Shown here: positions 1-11,552 of the stretch, piece after piece | Layout: the number at the start of each line of letters is the position of its first letter | Numbering within the stretch: the stretch's first letter is position 1 | Assembly: GCA_963682175.1 (NCBI GenBank) | Contig: OY821782.1 | Span: 27,425,741 to 27,489,740, forward strand | Source of the DNA: Triglochin maritima | Taxonomy: Eukaryota > Streptophyta > Magnoliopsida > Alismatales > Juncaginaceae | DNA: 64,000 nucleotides | Reading direction: 5' to 3' | Notes under the pieces: generated by a model | Databases searched by the model: none | What the model was told of the DNA's origin: nothing | Seen by the model: the letters and a program-made list of their open reading frames with translations, nothing else | Program-made: the position numbers and the translations under genes

Positions 1-376
1 AAAGGTGTTTGACATCATAGCATATACGCATGTACCAAAGGAAAAGAGAGTGAAGCACAAGAGCACCAAGATAGTATTTGTTGGCTATGATGAACAATCA
101 AAGGCCTATAGGCTTCTTGATCCCGCTAATAATAAAATTGTTATTAGTCATGATGTGCAGGTCAATGAAGAGATGAAGTGGGATTGGGGTTCCAAGAAGG
201 AGATCCCACATGTGCCAAATGAAGAGCAAGAGTTGGAGGTGTTGGATTCCACCGAGCACGAAGTTGTATCATCCGATGATGAAGAGATGAGACCTAGAAA
301 GACTAGGGCGCTTCATGATATCTATGAGGCAACAAGTGAGGTTTACATGGGGTCTTTTAGCTCAAAGCATTGGTGA
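1..376 (+). pseudogene. Ty1/copia pol fragment (integrase C-terminus and linker)
   Basis: The reading frame is open from the window edge to a stop at 374-376. It encodes the end of a copia integrase followed by the acidic linker that precedes reverse transcriptase. Visible landmarks are a basic segment, the FVGYDEQSKAYRL stretch (the family's usual 'F-x-GY' box), the ISHDVQVNEE segment, an E/D-rich linker and RPRKTRALHDIYEAT. These are standard landmarks of plant copia polyproteins. Reverse transcriptase and RNase H should follow but are absent: about 70 bp after the stop the sequence reaches a purine-rich tract and an LTR start. The copy therefore has an internal deletion and is dead. The true left end lies outside the window. 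Confidence 0.8.
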
Positions 377-447
377 TAAAGTTGCATGAGAGGACGTGCA
401 ACCTACTTGGGATGGAAGCTGGGAGAAGAATTAAGTTCAAGGAAGAG

Positions 448-785
448 TGTTGAATGTTGAACTTAATGTGAAAGTTGAAACTATAGGTCATAAAACGGTT
501 GTAATAACTCGTTTTGAATAGTTTTGATTGATTATTATTGGCATGGAAGATAGAATGTTAAACATCCTAAAACCGTAGCGGAAATCTAAAAGTCCTTATA
601 GTATTATAAATAGCACATAAGTCAAGTGTGTTATGTACGCAAGAAAGAATATATAAAGAGGTGTATTTTGTTAAAGTTAAAAGAAGAGTTTTTAGACTCT
701 CCCCTCTCGTTGATCTATATTTCTTGTCCACCACTCCCACCACAAAATACATAATAGATATACGAGCATCATATATATTTTAACA
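448..785 (+). mobile_element. 3' LTR of the degenerate copia element at the left edge
   Basis: The sequence begins TGTTGAATGTTG directly after a purine-rich tract (GGAAGAG, 441-447) and ends near TTTTAACA, so the ends are TGTT...AACA as expected for a copia LTR. A TATA box (TATAAATA) lies at 605-612. The length of about 338 bp suits a small copia LTR. The right boundary rests only on the terminal ACA, because no partner LTR is in the window. Confidence 0.55.
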
Positions 786-2722
786 AAAACATCTTGAATC
801 AGGAATCAACAGTAAACACCGGAAACACATCAAAACGGATCATCAGTTTAGAAATGCACGCAAGTCAAAATTGACAAATAAAATGAGATTTTCCTAAATC
901 ACTCCATTTATAATTTAAATTAATCCCATATAGATTGTTTTCTTCATTGCATGTTCTAAATAGACCATATCTGTCTTAAATAGTTTTTGGTTATTACAAT
1001 TTTTACTCTTATATTTTACCTACCACTAATTAGAACACAACAGTTAAAATATAATACACATTTACTCTCACTAAAATTATAATAAAGAGTTCGAGATATG
1101 GTTTGAGTTCGAGATGAGTAGGTGTGTTGAAGAGCAGTTCTAGTTATTGAAAAAAATGAAAAATTATGGAAAGAGTTGATAAGGTTTGTTGGGAGATAGA
1201 GTTGAGTTGAATGGTAAATGATGCTGGAGGAGAAAAAATCCATAGATAATTGTCAAGATAATTCGACTTGGACTACATAATGAGAATAGAAAATATTAGT
1301 GGACTTATATTGGTAACGCATTTTGTATAAAAAAATGCAAAGGTAACCAGTTTGATCAGTGCTCATTTTGATTAGGGTTATAAATGTTGCTGTATTACCC
1401 TGGTCACCCACACCATTTGTCCCGTGGGTATTAGCATGGGGATAAGAAACCAGAAAAGTAATGCAAGTGTTTTGTAATTTAGAGAATGAATAATATATAG
1501 GTGCATGTTGTCAAGAAAAAACAAAAATAGATCCTATGAAAAAACCACATGTATTTCTACAACCATCGAGTTATAATAATGACAGAATGATATGCAAGCA
1601 AGGGTGTAGTTTTAAAACAGGAAAAAATGAATACACAAAAAGAAACATTTTTAACAAAAAAAGTAATCGTAGGACCGAGTCTTACCGTAACACTCAAACA
1701 TTAGTCTTACATTGGTTAACATAAAAATATTAGTGTGAAATATAATGACATGATTCAACTACCATAATACCTACCAACTTAAGTTTTGTAACAATAGGTA
1801 AGTGTTGTGAGTCAATGGAGACATAAGTGATCGTACGACCGACTCTTACCGGAACACATACTCGGTACAGGCACGAGGACGGTACATTACACTTACCCAA
1901 GGGCACATCGCAGAGATAAAGATGCTCCAGACTATTTAGCACCCCTATAAGAGTATCCAACTTGTGGTTGGTCTCAGCAGCGGGAGTGGTGCCGAAGTCG
2001 TAGACTAGCATACAAAAAAGGCACACCGGACATACCTAGAAGACCTAGACGATGCCACTCGACATAAACTATGTTCACAATGAAACCACAATGGCACCAG
2101 AAGGTCTGGCTCTCGAGGAAACACCTGCTATTCATGTTTGTGAAGCCACTAAACTCATCATTAAATGGGAGGTAGAGAACCAATTTTGGTGAAAATTTGG
2201 GCTAGTTTCAGTGTTATCCAAACACACTGTTACATTAGGAGTTTGTAATAGATCCAAAATTACAAGTGCAAGATTAACATAAGCATATGAATATATGATG
2301 CCAACCAACTTACAGACTAACATTTCAAGATCATTCAAGAAAAAACTCACAATGACGCATACGTTAAAAACATTGGTTGCGTTTGGCTTTCTTAGAAACT
2401 ATCAATTTTTCAAATTAAAGACATAATATTACATAAAGTATAAAAAAGGGGCTACTATTTGTCGCCGGAAAATTACTCAAATCGCCCCAAAAATGACATT
2501 TTTGCCCTTAACAAATCAATTAATACCCATTTCGTCCCGTGTCTTTAAACAATGTGTTTGACTCAGTTTTACTCACATTCCTAGTACCAACACCACGAAA
2601 ATGTCTGGCGAAGCACCTGAATCCGGTGAGGTAACAGGGGTGGAATTTTTTTTCCGACTCGGATGTCTGGGTGGAGGCGTGTTAGACAGACGCCTCGACC
2701 AAGGTGGAGGCGGCTTAGCCAG
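786..2722. other. Intergenic, no recognisable gene
   Basis: AT-rich sequence with only short unconvincing open frames. A roughly 35-bp imperfect direct repeat (GTA-GACCGA-TCTTACCG type) occurs near 1667-1700 and 1831-1866. Around 2600-2727 the sequence becomes GC-richer with repeated GACGCC-like motifs and an open frame starting near 2601. This could be the remnant of a 5' exon or leader of the MULE gene at 4013, from which it is now separated by a solo LTR. I cannot assign it. Confidence 0.5.
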
Positions 2723-2727
2723 ACGCC

Positions 2728-3958
2728 TGATGTGAATTAAATTTATACCGCAAGTGCACGGCGTCAATGGAGACGTGGCAAATACGGGTCGAACACAAGG
2801 AGGGAGAGATTTGTTATTAATGTGATTTCGATTGGGGGAAAGAATGAGAGAAGAAATAAGTTGGTTTTGAGATTTTTGATTTTTAATTATCTAAAGCAAG
2901 AAACAAGAACAATTAAAACTAAAACAAGAACAAAGAGGTGAATTCCGTTGGGTGGAGGTTTAGATTTAAGGTTTAGATTAGAGAATTCAGAAACTTATAA
3001 TAAATCATATTAGTTATAAAGCATTACATGATAAATTATTTAACATAAACTCAAGTAATCAAAATATACTAACACGAAATTAAAATAATAACATTCATTC
3101 ATCTTCTCTTCACCCTAAATCCGTCACCTCCACCCTTTGGAAGGAGTTAGAAACTCATAGAGGGAGGAAGAAGGGGTCCTAGAGACATTACAAAAGAAAA
3201 GTAAAAACAAGAAATAAAAGACAGAATTTTATTACTAAAGTGAAGAGTACAAAACTGAAAATAAAAACAACTAAAAACTAGGTCTAAGGCCAAGGACCCT
3301 TCTACCATCGTTCTCGGGGCTATTTATAGCCGATACAAGGGATCCCAATATATAAATGGAACGTACACGCGTCAATACAGCATTGGTAAAAATTTGAGCA
3401 CACGGATCGACTTTTGTGCGGCTAAATCACCGCAATTTGTACATGAGGTGCGGCGGAATCGCCACCTTTTTGGCTCGGATTCGATCCAGATTTTTCCTGT
3501 GTGTTTATGGTAAGATTTCATCCTACTTTGCGCGTCTGGATTGATTCTTTCCATTCTTTTGACCTCCGGATTAATTCTTTTATATATATGGAGATTCACA
3601 TTGATTTTTCTTTAGATTTTCTCCATAATAATAAAAGCTACTCGTGATTTGCAATTAGGTCCTTGACTTTTTGCAATTAAGTCCCCGACTACTTTTGTGC
3701 TTAAGTCTTTGTTCTTTTTGTAATTAGATCTTGAATGCTTTTATCCTTGGATACATTTCCATTTGCAACTTGATAAACTTGAACTTGGTCTTTATGATAG
3801 AAATGAGTCTTTCGCACGCGTTTATGCTCGAGATGTGGGTAAATTGCATTCAGGTCCCTGTATTCTGTAAATAAGACTAAACACATACCTTAGTAGCATT
3901 TATTGATGTAAAAGTAATCTAAATGAAAGACATATGATGCAATGTATGCAATGCATCA
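2728..3958 (-). mobile_element. Solo LTR of Athila-like family A
   Basis: The 1231-bp segment starts TGATGTGAATT and ends AATGCATCA. It is flanked by a perfect 5-bp duplication ACGCC (2723-2727 and 3959-3963). It matches the LTRs at 40982-42158 and 47054-48229 along most of its length, including the segment reading CCGCAAGTGCACGGCG and the right end CAATGTATGCAATGCATCA. No internal region is attached, so it is a solo LTR left by LTR-LTR recombination. In minus orientation the TATA box is in the 'ctatttatagccgatac' segment near 3320, with GC-rich imperfect palindromes at about 3417-3466 upstream of it. It separates the 2.6-kb GC-richer stretch from the MULE relic at 4013. Confidence 0.9.
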
Positions 3959-4012
3959 ACGCCCTTTTTTGTAAAAATTTTTTAATTTTCTGTTAAATTC
4001 AATTTTTTCAGG

Positions 4013-6079
4013 TTCCGTTCCAAGATTTCGGTGATGATGGAGTAGATTACAGTGAGCTTTTTGACAGTAAAGAAATATTTACAACCATCGAGGAAGCTTG
4101 TAAATGGGCAAAACAAGTTGCATTAGGAGCTGGATTTTTTTTTGGTTATATCATCATACAAACCAAAAGCAGATAACCATATGGATTGTTACCTGAGATA
4201 TGATCGCAAATGTGAAATGAGTTCTCGTGATACGAGTATTGAACTGCGGAAGAATACAAAAAGAAAAGGTTGTGGTTGTCCGTTTTTTGTAAAAGTGGTG
4301 GAGCGACGGGATCGTGATGGATGGGTCATTGTTTCTAGTAGCATCTATGGGCAGCAGAACCACCCACTTGCAGTTTATTCAGAGGGTCACCGACAGGTCA
4401 GCGGACTTAGTGCTGGGGCAAAGCAAATTGTTCGTGATATGACAGAGGCACAAGCAAGACCACGTAACATTTTGTTCGCGGTAAAGGAGAAATTCCCGGA
4501 CGATAATCTTAATCAAAGACACATTTATAACTTCAGAGAGTACATGAGGAGGACGAAATCTGAAGACAGAAATCCCGCGCAGCAGTTTCTCAGGGAGGCA
4601 GTGCAGCATAAGTATTTGCATTGGATTGTGGCAGATGAAGAAACTAATGTCCTCACTCACGCATTTTTGGCACATCCGACTTCAATTCAGTTGTTGCGTA
4701 CATACCCATTCGTAATCTGCATGGATTCGACGTATAAGATGAAGAAGTACAAGATGTCTTTGTTTGAGATGGTTGGGGTTACTCCAACAAACATGAATTT
4801 CCTCGTCGGATATGCGATTTTGCAGGATGAGACCGAGTCTAGTTACCGGTGGGTGTTGGAGAGGTTGCGAGATATGTTATTGGATATTGTTAGCCCGACT
4901 GCAATAATAATGGACCGAGAGATGGGTCTGATGCAACCCGTGGCAGAGGTTTTTCCTGAGTTGCTCATTTACTATGCACCTGGCATATCAACAAATACGT
5001 GTACAACTACGTATACCACGTATTCGGCAAGGACAAGCAGCTTACAGAGAGTTTTAGGAGTGGAAGGTGGAGGAGAGTCATGCTTTCTGATTTACAGACG
5101 AATTATGATAGAGGAGTCCGTAATCTGAAAGATTCTTACAAGTCCTAGCCAGTGCTGACGTAGTATGGGGAAGACACGTGGTTGGTGCATAAGGAAAAAT
5201 TTGTGTTGAATTGGAGAATAAAGTTTTTCATTTCGGCAACACTACGAACTGCAGGGTGGAAAGTGCACATTCGGCTCTGAAAGAGTGGATCACTACATCG
5301 ACTGCCGCTCTCGACACTCTTTTCGACCGCGTGAACTCGGATATTGAAATGCAGCTGACGAATATTCGTAACTTTCTTGAAGATTCGAGACGTCGAATTG
5401 TGACAAACTACATAGGTCCTTTGTTTCAGCATATAAATGGCCGAGTTCGCATCACTGCTTGTCGTTATTGACTCAGGAGTTGAAGAGAATGCAAGACTTA
5501 AGTGATGAAATTGAATATCGTTGTGGGTGTGCTTTCCTGACAACACATGGGATTCCTTGTGTCTGTACCATGTACGAGTGTTTTGCGTCAGGTGATGGAA
5601 TTTATTTAGAGCAGATTCATCCATTCTGGAAAGCACTTGTCATTGGAGAAGGAGTCCAGATGTCAGAGTTTATGGATCAGTCAGCACAAGACGTCAAACA
5701 TTTTCGGAAGCTAGTTCGGGGCGGGGGAGCTTGTGGCGAGTATCATTATATGGAAGTTTGGACCGACTTGTTTCGTATTGCTAATTTTTACAAGTGTGCG
5801 GTCATGTATTTCGCAATGGGAACCGATGGTTCGTTGTTCCCGTGTCTTACTGTGCTACCTTGGGAGAGTCTGTCTGCCATGACGAGGCCTGTCAGAGATT
5901 TGGTCATTGTGCATTTAGGGAGTTACATACATTTTATTCGTTTGGAATTAGCTGATAATTTCCCAGTACCTCCTATAGCAACCTTATGTTATCAAATGCG
6001 AGATGAGAGTGTTGTTGGATGGGAGGATCAGTACGAAAGTAGGATGGGGTATTGGAATCGGTTACGTAGTACATTTTGA
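4013..6079 (+). pseudogene. MULE (Mutator-like) transposase with SWIM-type and OTU-like tail, frameshifted
   Basis: Several frames together encode a plant MULE/FAR1-type transposase. In order: an N-terminal WRKY/FAR1-like zinc region (Cys/His around 4180-4360, 'CEMSS...KGCGCPFFVK'); a MULE catalytic domain with the first acidic residue in 'VICMDSTYKMKKYK' and the second in 'AIIMDREMGLM'; a SWIM-like Cys/His motif 'CGCAFLTTHGIPCVC' near 5523-5567; and a C-terminal segment ending 'IHFIRLEL...PVPPI' that resembles the His-containing end of OTU-like proteases fused to plant MULEs. The OTU catalytic-Cys segment is not visible. A probable intron acceptor (T-rich, CAG) ends at 4012. Damage: a frame change in a 9-T run (4135-4143), another near 4983, stops at 5146-5148 and beyond, and another shift near 5455. 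It is a transposase relic, not a host gene. Terminal inverted repeats were not found. Confidence 0.82.
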
Positions 6080-6777
6080 TTGTAATTTGTAATGTTTTTG
6101 TAATGTATAATATATCGTGTATTTGTACTTATATCGTGTTATTCTTTTACCGTATTTTAAATTTAAATATTATTTGATATCTAAAGAAATAAGTTGATGA
6201 TATTTTCGTGACAAATAAATTTTAAAAATACGATAGTCAAAGAAATACGTAGAAGATATGTTCGTAAAAAATAAATAATAAGAGTACACAAATAAGCATA
6301 AGCAAATACCAACAAATGTAGTAACAGTGCAACATATAACAAAACGATAGTAAAAGCAAGTCAACTACAACTCAGCATCTGAATCATTGTGCGAAATGTC
6401 CAACTGGTTGTTCCAATCCTCGATGAGGCGATCCCAATCTGTACATGCAAGTCTTGTATCCTCAACCTTACGTGGATCTGTACAACTCAGGTATTTTCTT
6501 TGAGTCAGCGTCCAGTCAGCGAAATTTCTCTTCGCGCGTTTTGGTCTTTTTAAAAAACGCCGGTTCTAAAAGTTGAACGATTCATTTCCCAATACACAGA
6601 TAAGACAGTGTGCAGACCCTAGGACATCGTGCAGTCTCATTATTCGTGCAGAGCCCACACTTATCATAATAAAATATTTGTTTTTAAGTTTTACGTTTGA
6701 TCAACTTAATTTGTCTAGCTTACTTTATGTGTGTGTGCAGTTTACATTATGTGTTTGTCCTGTTTACGTTATGTGTT
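6080..6777. other. AT-rich 3' flank of the MULE relic
   Basis: No gene is recognised. The first 300 bases are very AT-rich, and a short GC-richer stretch follows at 6370-6560. The first degenerate copies of the downstream minisatellite (TTTACATTATGTGTTTGTCC-like) appear from about 6738. Confidence 0.45.
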
Positions 6778-7205
6778 TGTCCGGAATAAGTGTATTTGCA
6801 GTCCGGAATAAGTGTATTTGTTGTCCGGAATAAATGTATTTGTTGTCCGGTTTAAGAATAAAGTGTGTCCAGAAACGGAATATAAAATTTGTCCGGAATA
6901 AGTGTATTTGCTGTCCGGAATAAGTGTATTTGCAGTCCGGAATAAGTGTATTTGTTGTCCGGAATAAGTGTATTTGTTGTCCGGTTTAAGAATAAAGTGT
7001 GTCCAGAAACGGAACACAAAGTTTGTCCGGGATAAGTGTATTTGCTGTCCGGAATAAGTGTATTTGTTGTCCGGAATCGGAATAAGTGTATTTGCAGTCC
7101 GGAATAAGTGTAGTTGTCCAGAATAAGAAGAAAGTGTGTTCAGAAACGGAACAGAAAGTTTGTCCGGAATAAGTGTATTTGCTGTCCGGAATAAGTGTAG
7201 TTCCT
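6778..7205. repeat. 22-bp minisatellite, type 1
   Basis: Tandem copies of a 22-bp unit GTCCGGAATAAGTGTATTTG plus two variable bases (CA, CT or TT). Copies are grouped into blocks that each end in a variant containing GTCCGGTTTAAGAATAAAG and GTCCAGAAACGGAA. The block recurs at about 6843-6885, 6980-7020 and 7125-7160, which gives a higher-order repeat. It is open in some frames only because 22 bp x 3 returns to frame; I see no gene. Confidence 0.9.
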
Positions 7206-7825
7206 GTCCGGTTTAGGAAGAAAGTTTGTACTGTTTATGTAGAAAGTTTGTCTTGTTTTGTCCTGTTTATGTAGAAAGCTTGTCCTGTTTTGTCCTGTTT
7301 ATGTAGAAAGTTTGTCTTGTTTTGTCCTGTTTATGTAGAAAGTTTGTCCTGTTTATGTAGAAAGTCTGTCCTGTTTTGTCCTGTTTATGTAAAAAGTTTG
7401 TCCTGTTTTGTCATGTTTATGTAGAAAGCTTGTCCTGTTTTGTCCTGTTTATGTAGAAAGTTTGTTCTGTTTTGTCCTGTTTATGTAGAAAGTTTGTCAT
7501 GTTTATGTAGAAAGTTTGTCCTGTTTTGTCCTCTTTATGTAGAAAGCTTGTCATGTTTTGTCCTGTTTATGTAGAAAGTTTGTCCTGTTTTGTCCTGTTT
7601 ATGGAGAAAGTTTGTCATGTTTATGTAGAAAGTTTGTCCTGTTTTGTTCTCTTTATGTTGAAAGCTTGTCCTGTTTTGTCCTGTTTATTTAGAAAGTTTG
7701 TCCTGTTTATCTACAAAGTTTGTCTTGTTTATGTAGAATGTTTGTCCAGTTTATGTAGAAAGTTTGTACTGTTTATGTACAAAGTTTGTCCTGTTTATGT
7801 AGAATGTTTGTCCAGTTTATGTAGA
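7206..7825. repeat. 22-bp minisatellite, type 2 (diverged sister of type 1)
   Basis: Tandem copies of GTCCTGTTTATGTAGAAAG plus three bases (TTT or CTT), again with a 22-bp period. They are interspersed with an 11-bp half unit GTCCTGTTTTG that produces 33-bp units. It abuts the type 1 array and shares GTCC at the same phase, so the two arrays probably descend from one unit. The long repetitive frame at 7526-7852 is a by-product. Confidence 0.9.
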
Positions 7826-8076
7826 TACAATGAGAACACAATAAGATATTGATGGTACATATTATTGATGATAACTATTACACAATAAGATACAATGAGA
7901 GCACAAAGACAAACAAACAATATAAGCACAAACACAAACACACAAAAATTACAAAAATAATATATCTTCTCCCAGTAAATCACACACAAACAAAAAATAC
8001 AAACACACACAAATTACAAAGATAATATATATTTTCCTAGTAAATCGGAAAGAAGATGTAAGACTTAAACATGATC
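7826..8076. other. AT-rich spacer with short repeats
   Basis: No gene is seen. It holds two copies of a roughly 30-bp segment containing ACACAATAAGAT and ACAATGAGA (about 7827-7905). It also holds two copies of a 40-bp segment containing AATTACAAA-ATAATATAT and CCAGTAAATC/CCTAGTAAATC (about 7945-7982 and 8009-8046). Confidence 0.5.
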
Positions 8077-8583
8077 GTCTCATTTACACTGCTTACGTTG
8101 TGAAGAACCTTGGGAGTCGACATCAGATGCTTTTTCGACGTAATATCTTACTCGAAATGGTGATTTATTACGGAAAGATGTACGACATAAACCGAACAGA
8201 CGTAAGTCTTCATCACGAAGCGTTGTATCTGTCTCCGGAATAAATCACTATTTCGAGCAAGATATTATTTCGAAAAAGTGTCTGATGCCGACTCCAAGGA
8301 TTTTTCACAACGTAAGCAGCGTGAATGGACGGTCGATGACACTGTTTCTTTCTTCTTCTTTCTTTTTCTGTCATGGGCACTCCAACAATACAGCAAAGAT
8401 GTTGTGGTGCGAAGTCTTCACTACCGGATCGTTATATTCACGATACTAACGCTGACAAGAACATCGGGAAGTTTTCGCACTGTCTCATTCACGCTGCTTA
8501 CGTTATGAAGAATCCTGAGAGTCGGCATCAGACGCTTCTTCGACATAATATTTTGCTAGAAATATTGATTTATTCTGGAGACA
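8077..8583. repeat. Three-copy direct/inverted repeat of about 100 bp
   Basis: One unit of about 100 bp occurs three times: forward at 8077-8175, reverse-complement at 8231-8329, and forward at 8481-8583. Shared landmarks are GCTTACGTT-TGAAGAA, GAGTCG-CATCAGA, TTCGAC-TAATAT and GATTTATT. Copies 1 and 2 can form a long hairpin with a loop of about 55 bases, and copies 2 and 3 an alternative hairpin with a loop of about 150 bases. Copies 2 and 3 are more alike at their outer ends (GGAGACA). No coding potential is evident. It could be the decayed ends of a foldback transposon or a young small-RNA hairpin locus. Confidence 0.75.
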
Positions 8584-9314
8584 AAGAATAAAGAAGAAAG
8601 AAAAAATGTTATCATATTTGTATTTGGTTGGAGAGAGAACGTGCTGCGTTAAAACGCATTTAATGTCATTTGAGTGGACATCAGGAACAAAAAAACAAAA
8701 AAACATTCATGCTTTGGTCACGTAAGGACTGACATGAATGTCCACGTAGAGCACGTCCGTGAAGCGCTGCGTTCATAAAACATTTTCCTTCAACAAGGAC
8801 AAAGGCCAAAATATCATTTCTTAAAAACTTGAAAAACTACTATTTTAAGCTTTGATTTTTTCAAAAACACTACTCATTTGTTTAAGATGTTTGGATAAAA
8901 AGAAAAACCAACTTTATCGAGAATTTTGACTAGCTTTTCAGGCATCCACCCAGACTATCGATTTGTATATATTAACATTTAATACAGCATTTGGACAAAA
9001 ATCAATAACTCAAAAAATAAAACCCAACTTCTGAAATTAATGAAAATTGCTCCACAATCTGTCAAATAGTTACCAGAATCCCAAAACAAACATTCCACTC
9101 ATAAATCAGAGGGTCAAGTAACAGAACCTCCCAATACCATCAGTAGACAAAAGCAAATCACAACCACTCCTGGCACGAATTAAACTTGTTTCCACAAGAC
9201 ATCGTAGTAACCAGAACAAAAACAAAAACTATTTTCGTTCCACGCACGCGATTTGCAACAAAACATCCCCATGCTAACTTCCTCAAAACACAAACTAACA
9301 TCCCATCCTCCCCT
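8584..9314. other. 3' flank of the histone gene, no second gene seen
   Basis: AT-rich sequence. The part nearest 9315 is the presumed 3' untranslated region of the minus-strand H3 gene. I could not fix a poly(A) signal or a histone-type stem-loop with confidence. Confidence 0.4.
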
Positions 9315-9932
<618 letters not shown>

Positions 9933-9964
9933 TCAACCTCAACATTTTTGTTGATGTTAACGGG

Positions 9965-10208
9965 GCCGTAATTTTTATATATAATAAAAAATAATTCAAA
10001 ACTTAAAAACAAAATTAATTTTTTTAAAAAAATAATAACAATTAGAAATCATATTTTGAAACAAAAATTAAAACATATTAAAAATGATTTAAAAAATCAA
10101 AACACTAAAACTAAAATTACTAACCTAAACAATTAGTTTTAGTGTTTTATGTCTTGATATTTTAAATCATATTTAATCTTTTTTTATGTTTTCAATATAA
10201 GTTTTCTT
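9965..10208. repeat. Left part of an AT-rich inverted-repeat element interrupted by the retrotransposon array
   Basis: The segment starts GCCGTAATTTTTATATATAA. The inverse of almost the same 22 bases ends at 31775, so the two look like terminal inverted repeats of one element. Within it, 10052-10198 forms an AT-rich hairpin with arms of about 65 bp (the TTTTAGTGTTTT motif pairs with AAAACACTAAAA) around a loop of about 18 bases. Sequence near 10010-10050 (AATAATAACAATTAGAAA) recurs in direct orientation near 31515-31545. The retrotransposon array starts abruptly at about 10209 with no LTR end. Confidence 0.55.
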
Positions 10209-10851
10209 CTTCCTTCTCCTTCCGATGGTTAATTTGAATCTCATAGGCCATGAGATTTCCAACGAGTTCATCCATCTTCAATTTTGAAAGATCGTGCGAT
10301 TCTTCAATTGCGACGATCTTGTCTTCCCAATCGATGCTAAGTGACCGGAGGAACTTCCTTGTCATCTCTCCTTCATTGATTTTTCTTCCAAGAACCAAAA
10401 GAGAGTTAGTGATATCGGTGAAGCGAGTGTTCATTTCGCTTATGTTTTCACCGATTTGCATAGAAAAAATCTCATATTTATGCATGAGGAGACTAATGCG
10501 TGTTTCCTTAGTCTTACTATCCCCCTCATGGTGCATTTGCAATCTATGCCAAATCTCATATGCACTAACACAACCCCTAATTCTATTGTATTCACCCTCA
10601 TTTAGCCCACAATACAAGATGTTCATGATTTTCGAATTCATTTCGATTTCTTTCATTTTGGGTCTTGTAAGTGAATCTAATTCATCTTCATTTGGGGGTG
10701 TGTAAGGATTTTGGAGAAACATCCAATACTTAAGGTCATTTGATATTAAGAAGATTTTCAACCTATTTTTCCAATAATCATAGTTTGACCCATTAAGAAA
10801 TGGAGGTCTAGTGGTGCATAATCCTTCAACGTGATTAGATGTACTAGCCAT
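10209..10851 (-). pseudogene. Truncated gag of the array (internal 0)
   Basis: This encodes the first 210-odd residues of the array gag, starting at the ATG whose complement is 10849-10851, and is cut at about 10209 where unrelated AT-rich DNA begins. The coiled-coil and lysine/glutamate-rich parts are missing. It shares the residues FLRSLSIDWEDK with the diverged unit at the opposite end (28135-29778), whereas the four interior units read FLWSLSIDLEDK. The array edges therefore keep what is probably the older state. Confidence 0.85.
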
Positions 10852-10888
10852 GCTAAAAAAACGATTAAGTATGCGATTTAGCGCACAA

Positions 10889-10901
10889 GGCTCTGATACC
10901 A
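10889..10901 (-). other. Primer-binding site, initiator tRNA-Met
   Basis: The minus strand reads TGGTATCAGAGCC two bases after the LTR end. It is complementary to the 3' end of plant initiator tRNA-Met, the standard Ty1/copia primer. The same site recurs every 3780 bp (14669-14681, 18449-18461, 22229-22241, 26009-26021) and at 29816-29828. Confidence 0.9.
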
Positions 10902-11451
10902 AATGTAGAATTGTGTGGGTCTATGGGTCCACTAATCACTATTAATCTAATCACCTACTTGTTTAACTAAGTCAAGATGCACAACGGAATTTTAAATCAA
11001 ACAAGCAAGTAAAGGAAGAATAATGCAAACCACAAGAAGTCGGGGATTTTTATAGAGGTTCGGCACCCCACCCGGGTCCTAGTCCTCTCTTGCAAGCTCC
11101 ACTCGGATCACCGAGCTCCGCTCACGACTTCACTAACCACTCCCCGTTCCGGGCCGGGAGAGAACGCCTTTACAATCGTCAAACTTGCGAACAATCCTCG
11201 CCGAGCTTGGAATCCTCTTCTCACAATCCGAGAAGGATGCTTCGGGCTTTCACCGGAGCCTTTACTCTTTTGACAACAAATGACAACTTGAGTGGAGCAA
11301 CACTCTCTAAATCTTGAGCACACTTGAGTAGGATTAAGGAATTGATCACTAAGTGTGTAAGGTTTGAAGCTTTGAGTATTTGGGATTCTCTCTAATGTTT
11401 GGGACAAGTTTGTAGTGGGAGAGTTGTGTTAAAATGTGTTTTACAACTCCT

Positions 11452-11457
11452 TATATA
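11452..11457 (-). promoter_or_regulatory. LTR TATA box
   Basis: The minus strand reads CCTATATAAGGAG, the probable core promoter of the array LTR. It lies about 100 bp downstream, in transcription sense, of the palindrome cluster. Equivalent sites occur at +3780-bp intervals in LTR2-LTR5 and near 30380 in LTR6. Confidence 0.6.
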
Positions 11458-11552
11458 GGCATTAGAGAGAATAGATCCGTTGGGACAAGATTTGATAGGG
11501 TTTTGTGCAAGATACACAAAGCAGAAAATTCGGGCTGCAAATCTGTCCAGCA

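Noticed and set aside
5145..5636. Minus-strand 163-codon frame
   Set aside because: Lies antisense to the MULE transposase relic, whose plus-strand motifs are clear.
6778..7825. CRISPR-like array
   Set aside because: Units are contiguous with no unique spacers, and the DNA is plant nuclear.
7526..7852. Repetitive protein rich in LSSLCRKFVLFM
   Set aside because: Translation of the 22-bp minisatellite; no start context, and the repeat period explains the open frame.
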